NCBI GenBank assembly: GCA_004173235.1
Contig: SEAC01000031.1
Span: forward strand, 1 to 64,000
Length of the DNA: 64,000 bases
Reading direction: 5' to 3'
Origin: Chitinophagaceae bacterium
GTDB taxonomy: Bacteria > Bacteroidota > Bacteroidia > Chitinophagales > Chitinophagaceae
Position 1 is the first letter of the stretch, and each line of letters begins with the position of its first letter. The notes under the pieces were generated by a model, which ran no database searches, was not told the DNA's origin, and was given only the letters and a program-made list of their open reading frames with translations. Both the position numbers and the translations under genes were made by a program. Shown here one piece after another: positions 27,075 to 36,070 of this stretch.

Positions 27075-27150
27075 GAGATGGCAGATGTTAGATGGCAGAT
27101 GTTAGATGTTTGATGGTTGATGTTTGATGTCAGATGTTAGATGTGGATGG
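27075..27150. repeat. Heptamer array (GATGTTA family)
   Basis: About ten units of period 7 with variants GATGTTA, GATGGCA, GATGTTT, GATGGTT and GATGTCA, directly upstream of the ileS promoter. Confidence 0.85.
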
Positions 27151-27203
27151 TATTCGGCACCTGGAATCTTTCGGTTGCTGGCCGGCAAACGCCTGTAAAA
27201 GAG

Positions 27204-27227
27204 AAAAGCCCCAGGAAAAGGGCTTTG
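27204..27227 (-). terminator. Terminator of the 27295-29733 receptor gene
   Basis: AAAGCCC and GGGCTTT arms around CAGGAAAA, about 70 bp after the receptor stop; read leftward it ends in T-rich sequence. Confidence 0.7.
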
Positions 27228-27294
27228 TACTTAAGGCTTTATAACACTTAAAAAACTCGCAAAAGAATAGTTGATCCCGATTCTGGCTCCAGGA

Positions 27295-29733
27295 TCAGCG
27301 GCTGCTGCTTCCACCCACGAGGTCGTCGTTGCTGACGCCTTTCTTCTTCGACACGTTCTCGGTCATCTTACCGAAGTTCCAGGTAAGCCCGAGCGAGAAC
27401 GCACGGTTCGGCAGCGTGGAAACGGTGCGCACCTGGAAAGCCGGGTCTTCCGTGGTAGTGATGTAGTCGCGGTCTTTCTGGAAGAAGTTCGCGATACCTA
27501 CCGAGAGATTGACCTTGTCGTTCCAGAGTTTCACTCCAGTACCAATTCCGTACCACAGGTTTAACGCGTAGTTGGTCTGGAAGGTTACAGCGTTCTTATA
27601 ATAGCCGGCATAGGCATAGCTGTAGAAACGCTTGCTCCAGTTGATGTTACTGTTGAGGTTGGCATTCCCCCCAAACCCACTCCGCTTTGTGGAGGCGTCG
27701 AGCTTGTTCTGCACCTGTGCCCAGCGCACGTTTCCGTTGACGCTCACGTTCCACTTTTCGCTGATCCGGGCGTTTACGTTGCCACTGAGGTTGAAGCCGA
27801 TCTCTTTGCCCAGGTTGCCCGAGGTAGTGGTGGCCTTGCCGCTGCCCTGTTCCACGGTGGTGTATTGCACGATCATGTTGTCGCTGTAGGTGCCAATGAG
27901 GGTAAGTCCAAAAAAGGTGCTGCCCTTGCTCATGCGTCCGCCCAGCGAGAGGCTGTGAATGAGCTGCGGCTGCAGGTCGGGGTTGCCCCTCGACACGTTG
28001 AGCGCATCGCTGTTGTTCTCAAAGGGGTTGAGGTTCCAGATGAACGGGCGCTGCAGGCGCTGGCTGAAGCTGAGGGTGGTATTCACCGCCCCGATCTTGC
28101 TGCTCAACTGGATGTTGGGCAGCAGGTTGCTGTACGATTGGCCCACCACTTTCGTTTCTCCCGAAGTGAAATTGCCGTTCACGTCGGTATGCTCAAAGCG
28201 GGCACCGAGGCGGAAGGTGGTTTTGTTGAGTTTGAAGCTGTAGGTGCCATAGGCGCTGTACACTTCCTGGTTGTAGGCAAACTGGTTGGTGTTGAACGGA
28301 TTCACTTTGTATTCTTCCGTTGAAGTGGCGCGGGTAAGGCTTTCGAAATCGGAGGTCGCCCGGCGCAGGATCGCCTTGAGGCCGCCTTCGAATTTGCGGT
28401 TGTTGTTCATCGGGTGCACATAGTCGCTCTGGATGGTGTATTGACGGTTGAGCGCCTCGCTGTTGTTGATCACATAACGGTCGGCAACGGGGTCGGCATA
28501 GTCGGTAAGGGCATCGTTGAAGGAGTTGCTGTTGCCGAATTCGCCATTGAAGCGCAGGCTGAACTCCCGCTCTTTATTGCTGGAGAATTTCCGGATATAG
28601 TCGGCACCCACGCTCTTCGTAGGGTATTCGTTGCGGGTATCCACGTGGTAGTAGCTGACGTCGTCGGGCTGGCCGGCCTTGCTGCCGGTGATTACCTGGT
28701 TGAAGCTGTTACTGCTCTGGCCGCCGCTCACGTTTCCATACACCGAAACAGTGTTGAGCGAGTCGATCTCGTAGTTCAGTTCGGCATTGCCGAAGTTCCA
28801 GAAGTTGGTCATCACGCGCTTGCCTACCAGCTCACGGCGGTCGAACCGGGGGTTGCTGCCATAGTAACTATAGGTGTTGCGGGTGATGCCCGGCACTTTG
28901 TTGGCCCCGTTCACGCCATAATACAACGTGAAACCAAGCTTGCCATACTTGGCGGAAAAGTTGGCGTTCGCATTCGACCAACCGGTGCTCGTGTAATAGG
29001 TATTGAGCGAGCCGTTGTAGCCCACCACTTTCTTAGCGGTCACGATGTTGATGATGCCGCCCACACCTTCTGCGTCATACTTCGCCGACGGCGTGGTGAT
29101 CACTTCGATCTTCACGATCAGTGCGCCGGGAAAGCCTTTGAGTGCTTCCTTCACGTTCTGCGCAAACATCGCGGTTTCGCGCCCGTTGAGCAGCACCTTG
29201 AAGTTGCTCTGGCCATTTACGGTGATGTTGCCATCGCCGTCAACACTCACGAACGGCGTGCGCCGGAGGATGTCGATCGCGGTCTCGGTTTTTGCCACGG
29301 GGTCCTGCGCCACGTTGTAGGCGATCTTGTCGTCGCTCGATTCGATCAGCGGCTTGCGGGCCCGCACCACTACGCCGGCCATTTCTTTTGGCGCGGCGCT
29401 CAGTTGCAGCGCGTCGAGCTCGCGCTTCTCCCCTTTGCCCAGCGTGATCTCCTGCTGGCGCTCGAGGAACCCGGTGTGCGAAACGATCAGGATGTAGCGT
29501 CCGCTATCCAGCCCGCTGATGGTAAAGCGGCCTTTGTCGTTGGTATAAGCACTCTTGATGGCCGTTGATGGATTGGCCGCAGCGTACAATTCAGCGGTGG
29601 CATACTGCAACGCCTTGCGGGCGGCACTGTCTTGCAGCGTACCCGTGATGCTTCCTTGCTGCGCGAATACGGAGCATCCTGCGATAAGGAATACGAGGAG
29701 AAACAGGCTGCGGAGGTTGGTTGTTTGCTTCAT
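27295..29733 (-). CDS. TonB-dependent outer-membrane receptor (OMP beta-barrel 3 type)
   Basis: An 812-residue protein: signal peptide (about 1-24), an N-terminal carboxypeptidase-regulatory-like fold (GSITGTLQDSAARKALQYATAEL...), a plug region (DDKIAYNVAQDPVAKTETAIDILRRTPFVSVDGDGNITVNGQSNFKVLLNGRE) and a C-terminal barrel ending in SLGLTWNFGKMTE. This is the Bacteroidetes outer-membrane receptor type lacking an obvious SusD partner, so the ligand is unknown. The extra 20 residues after the last barrel strand (KKKGVSNDDLVGGSSSR) are unusual, since most barrels end at a terminal aromatic. Palindromes upstream may be operators. Confidence 0.88.
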   Translation of the reverse strand: MKQTTNLRSLFLLVFLIAGCSVFAQQGSITGTLQDSAARKALQYATAELYAAANPSTAIKSAYTNDKGRFTISGLDSGRYILIVSHTGFLERQQEITLGKGEKRELDALQLSAAPKEMAGVVVRARKPLIESSDDKIAYNVAQDPVAKTETAIDILRRTPFVSVDGDGNITVNGQSNFKVLLNGRETAMFAQNVKEALKGFPGALIVKIEVITTPSAKYDAEGVGGIINIVTAKKVVGYNGSLNTYYTSTGWSNANANFSAKYGKLGFTLYYGVNGANKVPGITRNTYSYYGSNPRFDRRELVGKRVMTNFWNFGNAELNYEIDSLNTVSVYGNVSGGQSSNSFNQVITGSKAGQPDDVSYYHVDTRNEYPTKSVGADYIRKFSSNKEREFSLRFNGEFGNSNSFNDALTDYADPVADRYVINNSEALNRQYTIQSDYVHPMNNNRKFEGGLKAILRRATSDFESLTRATSTEEYKVNPFNTNQFAYNQEVYSAYGTYSFKLNKTTFRLGARFEHTDVNGNFTSGETKVVGQSYSNLLPNIQLSSKIGAVNTTLSFSQRLQRPFIWNLNPFENNSDALNVSRGNPDLQPQLIHSLSLGGRMSKGSTFFGLTLIGTYSDNMIVQYTTVEQGSGKATTTSGNLGKEIGFNLSGNVNARISEKWNVSVNGNVRWAQVQNKLDASTKRSGFGGNANLNSNINWSKRFYSYAYAGYYKNAVTFQTNYALNLWYGIGTGVKLWNDKVNLSVGIANFFQKDRDYITTTEDPAFQVRTVSTLPNRAFSLGLTWNFGKMTENVSKKKGVSNDDLVGGSSSR

Positions 29734-29756
29734 AACCAGGGTTGGGTTGGTCTTGT

Positions 29757-29776
29757 TTTACGAAATCTGTCGTAAA
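29757..29776. promoter_or_regulatory. Palindrome upstream of the receptor, possible operator
   Basis: TTTACGA (29757-29763) and TCGTAAA (29770-29776) around AATCTG, 24 bp before the receptor ATG. A second palindrome, TCCCAAT / ATTGGGA (29803-29809, 29818-29824), follows. No T run, so they are not obvious terminators. The regulator is unknown. Confidence 0.4.
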
Positions 29777-29900
29777 CCTGGCGAAAAGCGATTGAGCCTC
29801 CATCCCAATTGTGTATGATTGGGAAGATTAGGTGATGAATTGACGGATACCTATGACGAACGTTTTCGTAGATCGGTTCTGCCGGTGGTCGCACTGCTCC

Positions 29901-30695
29901 TTACAGTGCTGCCGGTGCGGAAACTGAAGGCCAGGGCAATTCCAAATCACCGGTAACCACCACAGGCATCTCATCAAACCCCGGACGCACGAACGAAGTC
30001 GCAGCCGGGAAGCGTGCATCGGTCGCACGTTCCAACGCGGCAAGCGGAGAAAACAGGGGCAGGATGCGGTCTTCGTCGGGGAATATATCGAACAGCCCGG
30101 CCAGCGCCGAGCGCGCCTCCCGAAGACAATGGAGGGCAGACTTTGCGAGGCCGTCGCCGGAGGTGGTGTCAGGCCCTTCCCCATCCGCGTTTATCACCGC
30201 TTCGCGCAACCGCATATCCGCAGTCTCGGTGAAGCGCCGAAGGCGGTGCAGGCAGTCGGTCACGCACTCCGCTTCGCCCATCGCATCCTGCACACTGCGC
30301 AACCCCATTGCCGCTTCCGAAGCAGATGCGCGCGCTTTGGCGCGCCAGAAGGATACGTCTTCCAACAGGCACAACACCGTTTCCTGCCACCCCACCGAGA
30401 GACAGATCAATTGGTCCTGCGCGAGCCTTGCTTCTAAGAGCGCAGCTTCGTATTCCGCAAATGCAATTTCTTCATCCGTTGGCTTCCGCACTTCTATTTC
30501 CCAGTCGTCAGGACCGGTTTCGAGACCATGGCTTTGCGCAAACTGCTCCAGCAGCTTCTGCCAGAAGCCCGGGTCGTCGGGGTCGCTGTCGGCGAGGGCG
30601 GCCGAGCCGGCAAAAACGGCGCAGCGCGCGGTAAACCGGCAACGCTCGCAAAAGTGGTCGCAGTAGCAATAGATCGAAGAGATGTAGGAGCTCAT
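29901..30695 (-). CDS. Unknown protein A with N-terminal C-x3-C-x2-C-x5-C motif
   Basis: A 264-residue protein starting MSSYISSIYCYCDHFCERCRFTARCAVF. The four cysteines of C-D-H-F-C-E-R-C-R-F-T-A-R-C suggest a metal or Fe-S site. The rest is helical and acidic, ending F-V-R-P-G-F-D-E before a short tail. The next gene encodes a paralogue with the same start and end motifs. The start at 30695 lies one base after the upstream gene's stop codon in the leftward reading (TGA-T-ATG), so the two genes are cotranscribed. No family recognised; likely a tandem duplication. Confidence 0.75.
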   Translation of the reverse strand: MSSYISSIYCYCDHFCERCRFTARCAVFAGSAALADSDPDDPGFWQKLLEQFAQSHGLETGPDDWEIEVRKPTDEEIAFAEYEAALLEARLAQDQLICLSVGWQETVLCLLEDVSFWRAKARASASEAAMGLRSVQDAMGEAECVTDCLHRLRRFTETADMRLREAVINADGEGPDTTSGDGLAKSALHCLREARSALAGLFDIFPDEDRILPLFSPLAALERATDARFPAATSFVRPGFDEMPVVVTGDLELPWPSVSAPAAL

Positions 30696-30696
30696 A

Positions 30697-31476
30697 TCAG
30701 GAGTTTTGGTTTTCATCGAAGCCGGGGCGCACAAATCCGAGGGCGCCGGGGAAGGTTGCGCGCCCCTCGCGCTCGATGCGTTCGAGCTGCGCGAGGAGAT
30801 CGAGCAAGCCATCATCATCGCCAACAAGGTGCAACAGCGAGGTAAGCGCCACCCGTGACCGTTCCACTGCCAACAGCGCGATCTTGGCCGAGCCGTGCAC
30901 ACCGCTTTGCTGCTCCAGCGCATCGTCGCGGTCGGTGTACAGTCCATGCAGGGCGCGCCGGAATTTCACTTCGATAAAGTATTGGTACCAGCCAAGCACG
31001 TGCCGGCAGTCGGCCAGCAGGTCTACCTCGCTCAGTCCCTGCTCCACGCTGCGGATGCCGAGCGTGGTGGCCTGTGCCAGCTCCTTCCCCTTGCGCTCCC
31101 ATACCGGGCTTTGGGTAAGCAGTAGTTCTACGGATCGGGCATAGGAGCGCGCGCTGCGGATCAATTCGGTTTCTTCCATGCGGGCTTCCAATGCTTTATC
31201 GTTTGCGCGCATTTCTTCCCACTCGGTCTCCGTAGGTTCCTGCAGCTCGATGCCGCACTCGGCGCAGCCTTCCTGGAGCGCCTGGTAGGCCTCGGAAAGC
31301 CGCGTTGATATCAGCTCCACGAAGGCGCCACTCTCCACATCGGTCGATTCCGGCGGCAGGTCTTCGTTCATCTCGAACACCGCACACTGATTTGTAAACG
31401 AACACCGCTCGCACCAGCGGTCGCAGTAGTTATGTATTAAGGGAATATTGCTTCTGGCCACGTTGTTTGCTTTCAC
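30697..31476 (-). CDS. Unknown protein B, tandem paralogue with the same Cys motif
   Basis: About 259 residues. It shares with protein A the N-terminal YCDRWCERCSFTNQCAVF motif and the C-terminal F-V-R-P-G-F-D-E. No ATG lies close before the motif; GTG codons at 31476 (VKANNVARSN) and 31461 are the plausible starts and I give the first. The long upstream in-frame extension is Arg/Ser-rich and overlaps the histidine kinase 3' end, so it was discarded. A GTAGTTCTAC copy (31122) lies inside and encodes V-E-L. It is 136 bp downstream of the histidine kinase and in the same direction. Confidence 0.65.
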   Translation of the reverse strand: MKANNVARSNIPLIHNYCDRWCERCSFTNQCAVFEMNEDLPPESTDVESGAFVELISTRLSEAYQALQEGCAECGIELQEPTETEWEEMRANDKALEARMEETELIRSARSYARSVELLLTQSPVWERKGKELAQATTLGIRSVEQGLSEVDLLADCRHVLGWYQYFIEVKFRRALHGLYTDRDDALEQQSGVHGSAKIALLAVERSRVALTSLLHLVGDDDGLLDLLAQLERIEREGRATFPGALGFVRPGFDENQNS

Positions 31477-31612
31477 GCAAGCTAGAAAGCGCAACTGGCG
31501 CCGCCATGGGAAAATCCTCAGAATTTTCTGGGATTTTTCCGGCGGTGGCTCACCTGGTTGTTGGAAGAAAGCAGCGCAGCTCGAATGAACTAAAATCGCG
31601 GTGGGGGAGCAA

Positions 31613-34342
31613 TCATTCCGGCTTCGCCAAGGGCAACGTAATGTAAAACGAAGCGCCTTCTCCCTCATTGCCTTCCGCACGGATGCTGCCTCCATGCCGG
31701 TCCACGATCTTCTGGCAAAGCGCGAGGCCAAGGCCGGTGCCTTCGAAGCGGTCTTTGGGATTAAGCCTCGTAAAGGTTTTGAAAATGCGATCCGCCTGTT
31801 TGGGATCGAAGCCGATGCCATTGTCGGCAACGCGGACACAGGTAAATCCTTCCGGAGCAGTTACCGTAGAAATACGGATCACCGGCGTTCGCTGCGTATC
31901 GGCAAACTTCAGTGCGTTGTTCAGTATGTTATAGAAAAGCTGGTACAGCAGCGTAGGCAGTCCGTCCACTACCGGCAGCTGGCCAGCCTCGATGTGCGCA
32001 CCCTGCTGCTCAATGAGCACTTCTAGATCCGAGCGGATGTTGGCGAGCACGATGTTGAGGTCAACGGGCTCGAAGTCGCGATGGTCGCCTTCGTTGAGTG
32101 AAGAGTAGCGCAGCACGCCTTCGATCATCGTATACATCCGCTTGGCTGCGTTGCGGATCTTTTCAAGATACAGCTGTGCGCGGTCGGGCAGCTGCGCCCC
32201 GAAGTCGTGGCTGAGGCGGCTTTCGAAGGTGGCGATCTTGCGTACGGGTTCCTTGAGATCGTGCGAGGCTACGTGTGCAAACTGCATCAGGTCTTCATTG
32301 GAACGTTGCAGGTCGCGCGTGCGCTCGGCTACGATGCGCTCCAGGGTTTCCGCCGATGTTTTCTGATCGTGAATATCGGTGCAGGTTCCAAACCAGCGCA
32401 CAATGATGCCGGCATCGTTGCGGATAGCAGTAGCCCGTGCGAGCAGCCATCGGTATTGGCCGTCTGCACGGCGCATGCGGTATTCAATTTCGTAGGAAGC
32501 GCCTGTGTCGAGTGAGTGTTGCCACACCTGCCATGCACGCGGCGCATCGTCGGGGTGCAGCACGGTAGACCAGCCTTCGCCCTTGGTTTGAGCGTAGCTG
32601 AGGCCGGTGTATTCGTACCAGCGCTTGTTGAAGAAGTCGTGGTAACCAGCAGCATCCGTAGCCCAAACGATCTGCGGCATGAAATCGGCGAGCAAACCCA
32701 GCTGCGCTTCGCTGCGGCGCTGCTCGGTGATATCGGTGTGCACACCCACCCATTCGGCAATGCTGCCATCGGGTTTCAGGATGGGTATGGCCTGAATATG
32801 AAAGTTCCGGTACTCGCCGTCGGCGCGGCGCACGCGGTGCTCGAAAATGAATTTCTTGCGCTCAAGCACGGCTTCATTCCATGCATCCAGCGACGGTTGC
32901 GCATCATCGGGATGAACGGCCTGCGCCCACCCGTAGTTCTCGTATTCGCTGCGCGTCTGGCCCGTGAGTCCGGCCCAGCCGGGTTGCTCGCCGAGCATTC
33001 TACCATCAGGACTGTTCGTCCACAAAATGCCCTGCACCGCCTGGATGGCAGCGCTGAAGCGTTGCTCCGATGCACGGAGCGCCTCTTCGGCCTCCTTCTT
33101 CGAAGTAATATCCTGGATGGTGCCACTGAAGCGGTAGGCCACCGGCTCGTCGTCGAAGTACGATTTACCCGTTGCACGCACATAGCGCAACACTCCGGTA
33201 ACGGGTTGCACCACGCGGTATTCGATCTCGTAATCGGAAAACGCCGGATCGGTAACGGTGCGCTGGATGGTAGACACCACGCGCTCGCGGTCATCGTCAT
33301 GAATGGCCTGGATGGCGAGGTCGAGGTCGGCTGCTTCTTCTTCGGCCGGAAGTCCAAAAAGCTGGCGTGTGCGCTGATTGGAGCGCAGCTCGTTGTTGCG
33401 CGGATCCACGTGCCAGTAGCCCATGTCGGCTGCCGCCACCGCGGTGCGCACTTCTTCCTCGGCGATCGCCTGTGCGCGCTTCGCCAGCACTTCGTCGGTC
33501 ACGTCGTGGGCGATGGCCATCACGCCCGTGAGCTCGCCCGATGCATCGCGGAAGGGCGCATATTCAAAGTTGCAGTAGAACTGTTCCACCGAACCACCGG
33601 CGCGCTGAAAGGAAACCGGCACTTCGAAGCCCCGAACCGGTTCGCCGGTGCGGTACACATCCTGGAGCATCTGGAGGAAGTTGCCCAACGTGGCCGTGCG
33701 CACTTCGGCGAGTGGCCTTCCAATGACTTCGGAGGTAAGCCCCCAGATGCGCAGCATTGCGGGATTGGCTTCTTCGATGAGCATATCGGGCCCATTGAAA
33801 ACCGCAACGCCCGCGGCTACCTGGTTGATCAGGTTGCGGCTGCGCGCCAGCTTGCCCGATGCTTCCTTGCATACCACAAGCACACCCGCTACTTTGCCTT
33901 CATCGTCGAATACCGGGCTGAGGCTGGAGGTCCAATAGAGTTCTTCCACGCGGCCGTTGCGGATGCTCGGTGCAGGCATGTCCTCGTAATAGATGGTTTC
34001 GCCAGCGCTCACTACGCGTTCGAGCATCGCAGCCACGAGTTTCCAGGAAGCGCCATAAGCTTCGGCGCCCGGGCGGCCCAGCATCTTTTCATGATCGATG
34101 TTGTCGCCCAGCGAAGGCCCGTAAGCTTCATTGTAAAACACGTGGAACTTAGGTCCCCAGAGCAGCACCATCGGAAAAGCGCTGCGGAGCAGGTTGCGAA
34201 GGGTGATCCGGAATTCTGCAGGCCATTCTTCGGGGGTTCCTACGGGGCTGTTCTGCCATGGAAATGCGGCGAGGTAGCCGGCGAAGGGGCCGCTGCCAAA
34301 CAGGTTGTTTTGCGAAGGAAATGCAGTAGCGTCTTGCGGCAT
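31613..34342 (-). CDS. Multi-PAS sensor histidine kinase
   Basis: A 909-residue soluble kinase with no transmembrane segment. About five PAS/PAC modules are readable (roughly 20-165, 165-295, 295-425, 425-550 and 550-670), the later ones ending in the typical W-V-G-V-H-T-D-I-T-E-Q and W-F-G-T-C-T-D-I-H-D-Q. The DHp helix carries the phospho-acceptor His in QFAHVASHDLKEPVRK (about residue 683). The ATPase domain follows, with YNILNNALKFA, VRVADNGIGFD, FEGTGLGLALC and GASFYITLPL. No response regulator is adjacent, so its partner lies elsewhere. A 10-mer copy (31866) sits in the ATPase-coding part, encoding I-S-T. Confidence 0.93.
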   Translation of the reverse strand: MPQDATAFPSQNNLFGSGPFAGYLAAFPWQNSPVGTPEEWPAEFRITLRNLLRSAFPMVLLWGPKFHVFYNEAYGPSLGDNIDHEKMLGRPGAEAYGASWKLVAAMLERVVSAGETIYYEDMPAPSIRNGRVEELYWTSSLSPVFDDEGKVAGVLVVCKEASGKLARSRNLINQVAAGVAVFNGPDMLIEEANPAMLRIWGLTSEVIGRPLAEVRTATLGNFLQMLQDVYRTGEPVRGFEVPVSFQRAGGSVEQFYCNFEYAPFRDASGELTGVMAIAHDVTDEVLAKRAQAIAEEEVRTAVAAADMGYWHVDPRNNELRSNQRTRQLFGLPAEEEAADLDLAIQAIHDDDRERVVSTIQRTVTDPAFSDYEIEYRVVQPVTGVLRYVRATGKSYFDDEPVAYRFSGTIQDITSKKEAEEALRASEQRFSAAIQAVQGILWTNSPDGRMLGEQPGWAGLTGQTRSEYENYGWAQAVHPDDAQPSLDAWNEAVLERKKFIFEHRVRRADGEYRNFHIQAIPILKPDGSIAEWVGVHTDITEQRRSEAQLGLLADFMPQIVWATDAAGYHDFFNKRWYEYTGLSYAQTKGEGWSTVLHPDDAPRAWQVWQHSLDTGASYEIEYRMRRADGQYRWLLARATAIRNDAGIIVRWFGTCTDIHDQKTSAETLERIVAERTRDLQRSNEDLMQFAHVASHDLKEPVRKIATFESRLSHDFGAQLPDRAQLYLEKIRNAAKRMYTMIEGVLRYSSLNEGDHRDFEPVDLNIVLANIRSDLEVLIEQQGAHIEAGQLPVVDGLPTLLYQLFYNILNNALKFADTQRTPVIRISTVTAPEGFTCVRVADNGIGFDPKQADRIFKTFTRLNPKDRFEGTGLGLALCQKIVDRHGGSIRAEGNEGEGASFYITLPLAKPE

Positions 34343-34469
34343 GGAGAAGGGCGGGCCTGCGGTTGGCCAACCCGAAAGTACGGCCGGGCCGCTCAGGTTG
34401 CGCCAACAACCAGGGCCGGGCAGTTCCGATTAGGATTTCGTATCTTGTTAATCTACCAAAACCGACATT

Positions 34470-35201
34470 ATGGAACCCGAGCTCCAGGAACGGCTCGACA
34501 AGCTTGAGCGCCACCTCGCGGGCAAAAAGAAAGACCTGTGGGACAAACTTGCCGTGGTGGCCCCATTGCTGATCCCCGTAGCGCTCACGCTCGTGGGCTG
34601 GCACTTCACCAATGCGCACAACAGCAACCAGATGGAACTGCAGCGCAAGGAGCACGAGGCACAACTACAGGTGGCTTACATCAACAGCTCGGTAGGACAA
34701 AGCGAGCTGATCAAAGACTTCATGCAGCAACTCACGAACGCCGACACCTCGGTGCGCAACATTGCCATCGAGGCGGTGCTGTATGCCGCACCAACGCCGG
34801 GCAAGCGCATCGTGGAGATCATCGCGCGCAATGACGGCGGGGCCGGCGCCAGCACGGCACGCAACGCGCTCCGCGCCAAGCGCAGCGACCTCGTGGAGGC
34901 GCTCTTCGACGTGCAGAACGGCATTCGCGTGCAGGCCGCTGCCGAGATCATGCAGAACTGGAGCACCGACGAGGAACTGCTGCACCTGCTGCTCGAACGC
35001 ACCAACCGCTGCCTCGGCAACCACACGCAGGAGCCCGATTGCTCCGATGGCATTTATCAAAGCATCTCCGTGCTTCCTTCATTTTCCCGCAAGCTGCTGA
35101 CCGCGCACAAACCGGAGTTGCAGGTGCTGCTTGCGAAGCTGCCGCACAACAGTCCGCTCACGATGGGCCAGGGTGCAGTGCTGGCGAAACGCATCGAATA
35201 A
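34470..35201 (+). CDS. Membrane-anchored protein with HEAT-like helical repeats
   Basis: A 243-residue protein: N-terminal amphipathic/charged helix (MEPELQERLDKLERHLAGKKKDLWDK), one transmembrane segment (about 27-46, LAVVAPLLIPVALTLVGWHF), then a coiled segment and a helical domain with HEAT-like alternation (SVRNIAIEAVLYAA..., STARNALRAKRSDLVEALFD..., IRVQAAAEIMQNW). No catalytic motif recognised. It is divergent from the histidine kinase with a 127-bp shared upstream region, and close to the following NTF2-like gene in the same direction (38 bp). Function unknown. Confidence 0.75.
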   Translation: MEPELQERLDKLERHLAGKKKDLWDKLAVVAPLLIPVALTLVGWHFTNAHNSNQMELQRKEHEAQLQVAYINSSVGQSELIKDFMQQLTNADTSVRNIAIEAVLYAAPTPGKRIVEIIARNDGGAGASTARNALRAKRSDLVEALFDVQNGIRVQAAAEIMQNWSTDEELLHLLLERTNRCLGNHTQEPDCSDGIYQSISVLPSFSRKLLTAHKPELQVLLAKLPHNSPLTMGQGAVLAKRIE

Positions 35202-35239
35202 GGAATGGCCCATCGCTACCTTCCCGTCAAACAGCACCG

Positions 35240-35605
35240 ATGATACCCAACGAACAATTGCTCCATGCTGCGTATCAATATTTCAACAGCCGCGCGGTAG
35301 ACAAGCTGCTGGCTCTGATGACGCCCGACGTGCACTGGCCCAATGGCTGGGAAGGCGGCTCTGTGCAAGGGCATCGCGAAGTGCAGGAATATTGGACGCG
35401 CCAGTGGAAGGATGTGGATCCGGTAGTGACGCCCGAAGCATTTGAGCAGCGGGCCGACGGATCGGTGGCCGTGCGCGTGCACCAGCTGGTGAAAGATCAG
35501 GGTGGCGCCATGCTTTCCGATGGGATGGTGCGCCACGTCTATACCTTCCGCGACGGCCTCATCGAAGCGATGCACATCGAGGCCATCCAGACATCGATGG
35601 AATGA
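35240..35605 (+). CDS. NTF2/SnoaL-like small protein
   Basis: A 121-residue protein with the cone-shaped NTF2/SnoaL pattern: N-terminal helices (LLHAAYQYFNSRAVDKLLALMTPDVHWPNGWEGG), GHREVQEYWTRQWKDVDPVVTPEAFEQ, and a curved sheet ending VRHVYTFRDGLIEAMHIEA. Such proteins are either small enzymes or steroid-like ligand binders; the active-site residues cannot be assigned. I start at ATG 35240 (MIPNEQLLHAAYQ), where the fold begins, instead of a longer frame inside the upstream gene. Confidence 0.82.
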   Translation: MIPNEQLLHAAYQYFNSRAVDKLLALMTPDVHWPNGWEGGSVQGHREVQEYWTRQWKDVDPVVTPEAFEQRADGSVAVRVHQLVKDQGGAMLSDGMVRHVYTFRDGLIEAMHIEAIQTSME

Positions 35606-35627
35606 TTACGCCTGTTATCTTTATTCA

Positions 35628-36059
35628 ATGACGGTACATCTGAATGGCACACGCGTGGAGCAGGACCTCAACCTGCTGGTGCAATACCTCGTGGGCTTCG
35701 GCTCCGACCTGCTGGAGCGCTTCGGCGAATTCTTCCCCGTGGGTGCCTACCTCGATCTCACGGGCGAGATCGTGCCGCTTGCCGTGCAGGGAGACAACGA
35801 GCGCCCCGATAGCGAGGAAGTGATCGGGCAGCTGAAAGAAGAATTTTATCGCCTCGTGCAAAGTGGCCATGCGCGGGCCTGGGCCATCGCATTCGATGCC
35901 CGCATACAAAGCGCCGAATACCCCGACGGTAACGACGCCGTGGTGGCGCAAACCTTTCACAGTCTCGCCGAGAAGCAATTGCAATACACCTTTCCCTATA
36001 TTCTCGTGGAAGGCAGCGCCGACTTTGCCGAAAACTGGTGGGCGACGTACGTAGACTGA
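35628..36059 (+). CDS. Conserved hypothetical protein
   Basis: A 143-residue acidic protein (MTVHLNGTRVEQDLNLLVQYLVGF...). The W-A-T-Y-V-D end and the segments EFFPVGAYLDLTGEIVPLAV and GDNERPDSEEVIGQLKEEFY look like a globular domain; no family recognised. It starts 22 bp after the NTF2-like gene with TTATCTTTATTC just upstream, which could be a promoter box. Convergent with the SafE-type gene 11 bp away. Confidence 0.72.
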   Translation: MTVHLNGTRVEQDLNLLVQYLVGFGSDLLERFGEFFPVGAYLDLTGEIVPLAVQGDNERPDSEEVIGQLKEEFYRLVQSGHARAWAIAFDARIQSAEYPDGNDAVVAQTFHSLAEKQLQYTFPYILVEGSADFAENWWATYVD

Positions 36060-36070
36060 TTGACAGGAGA

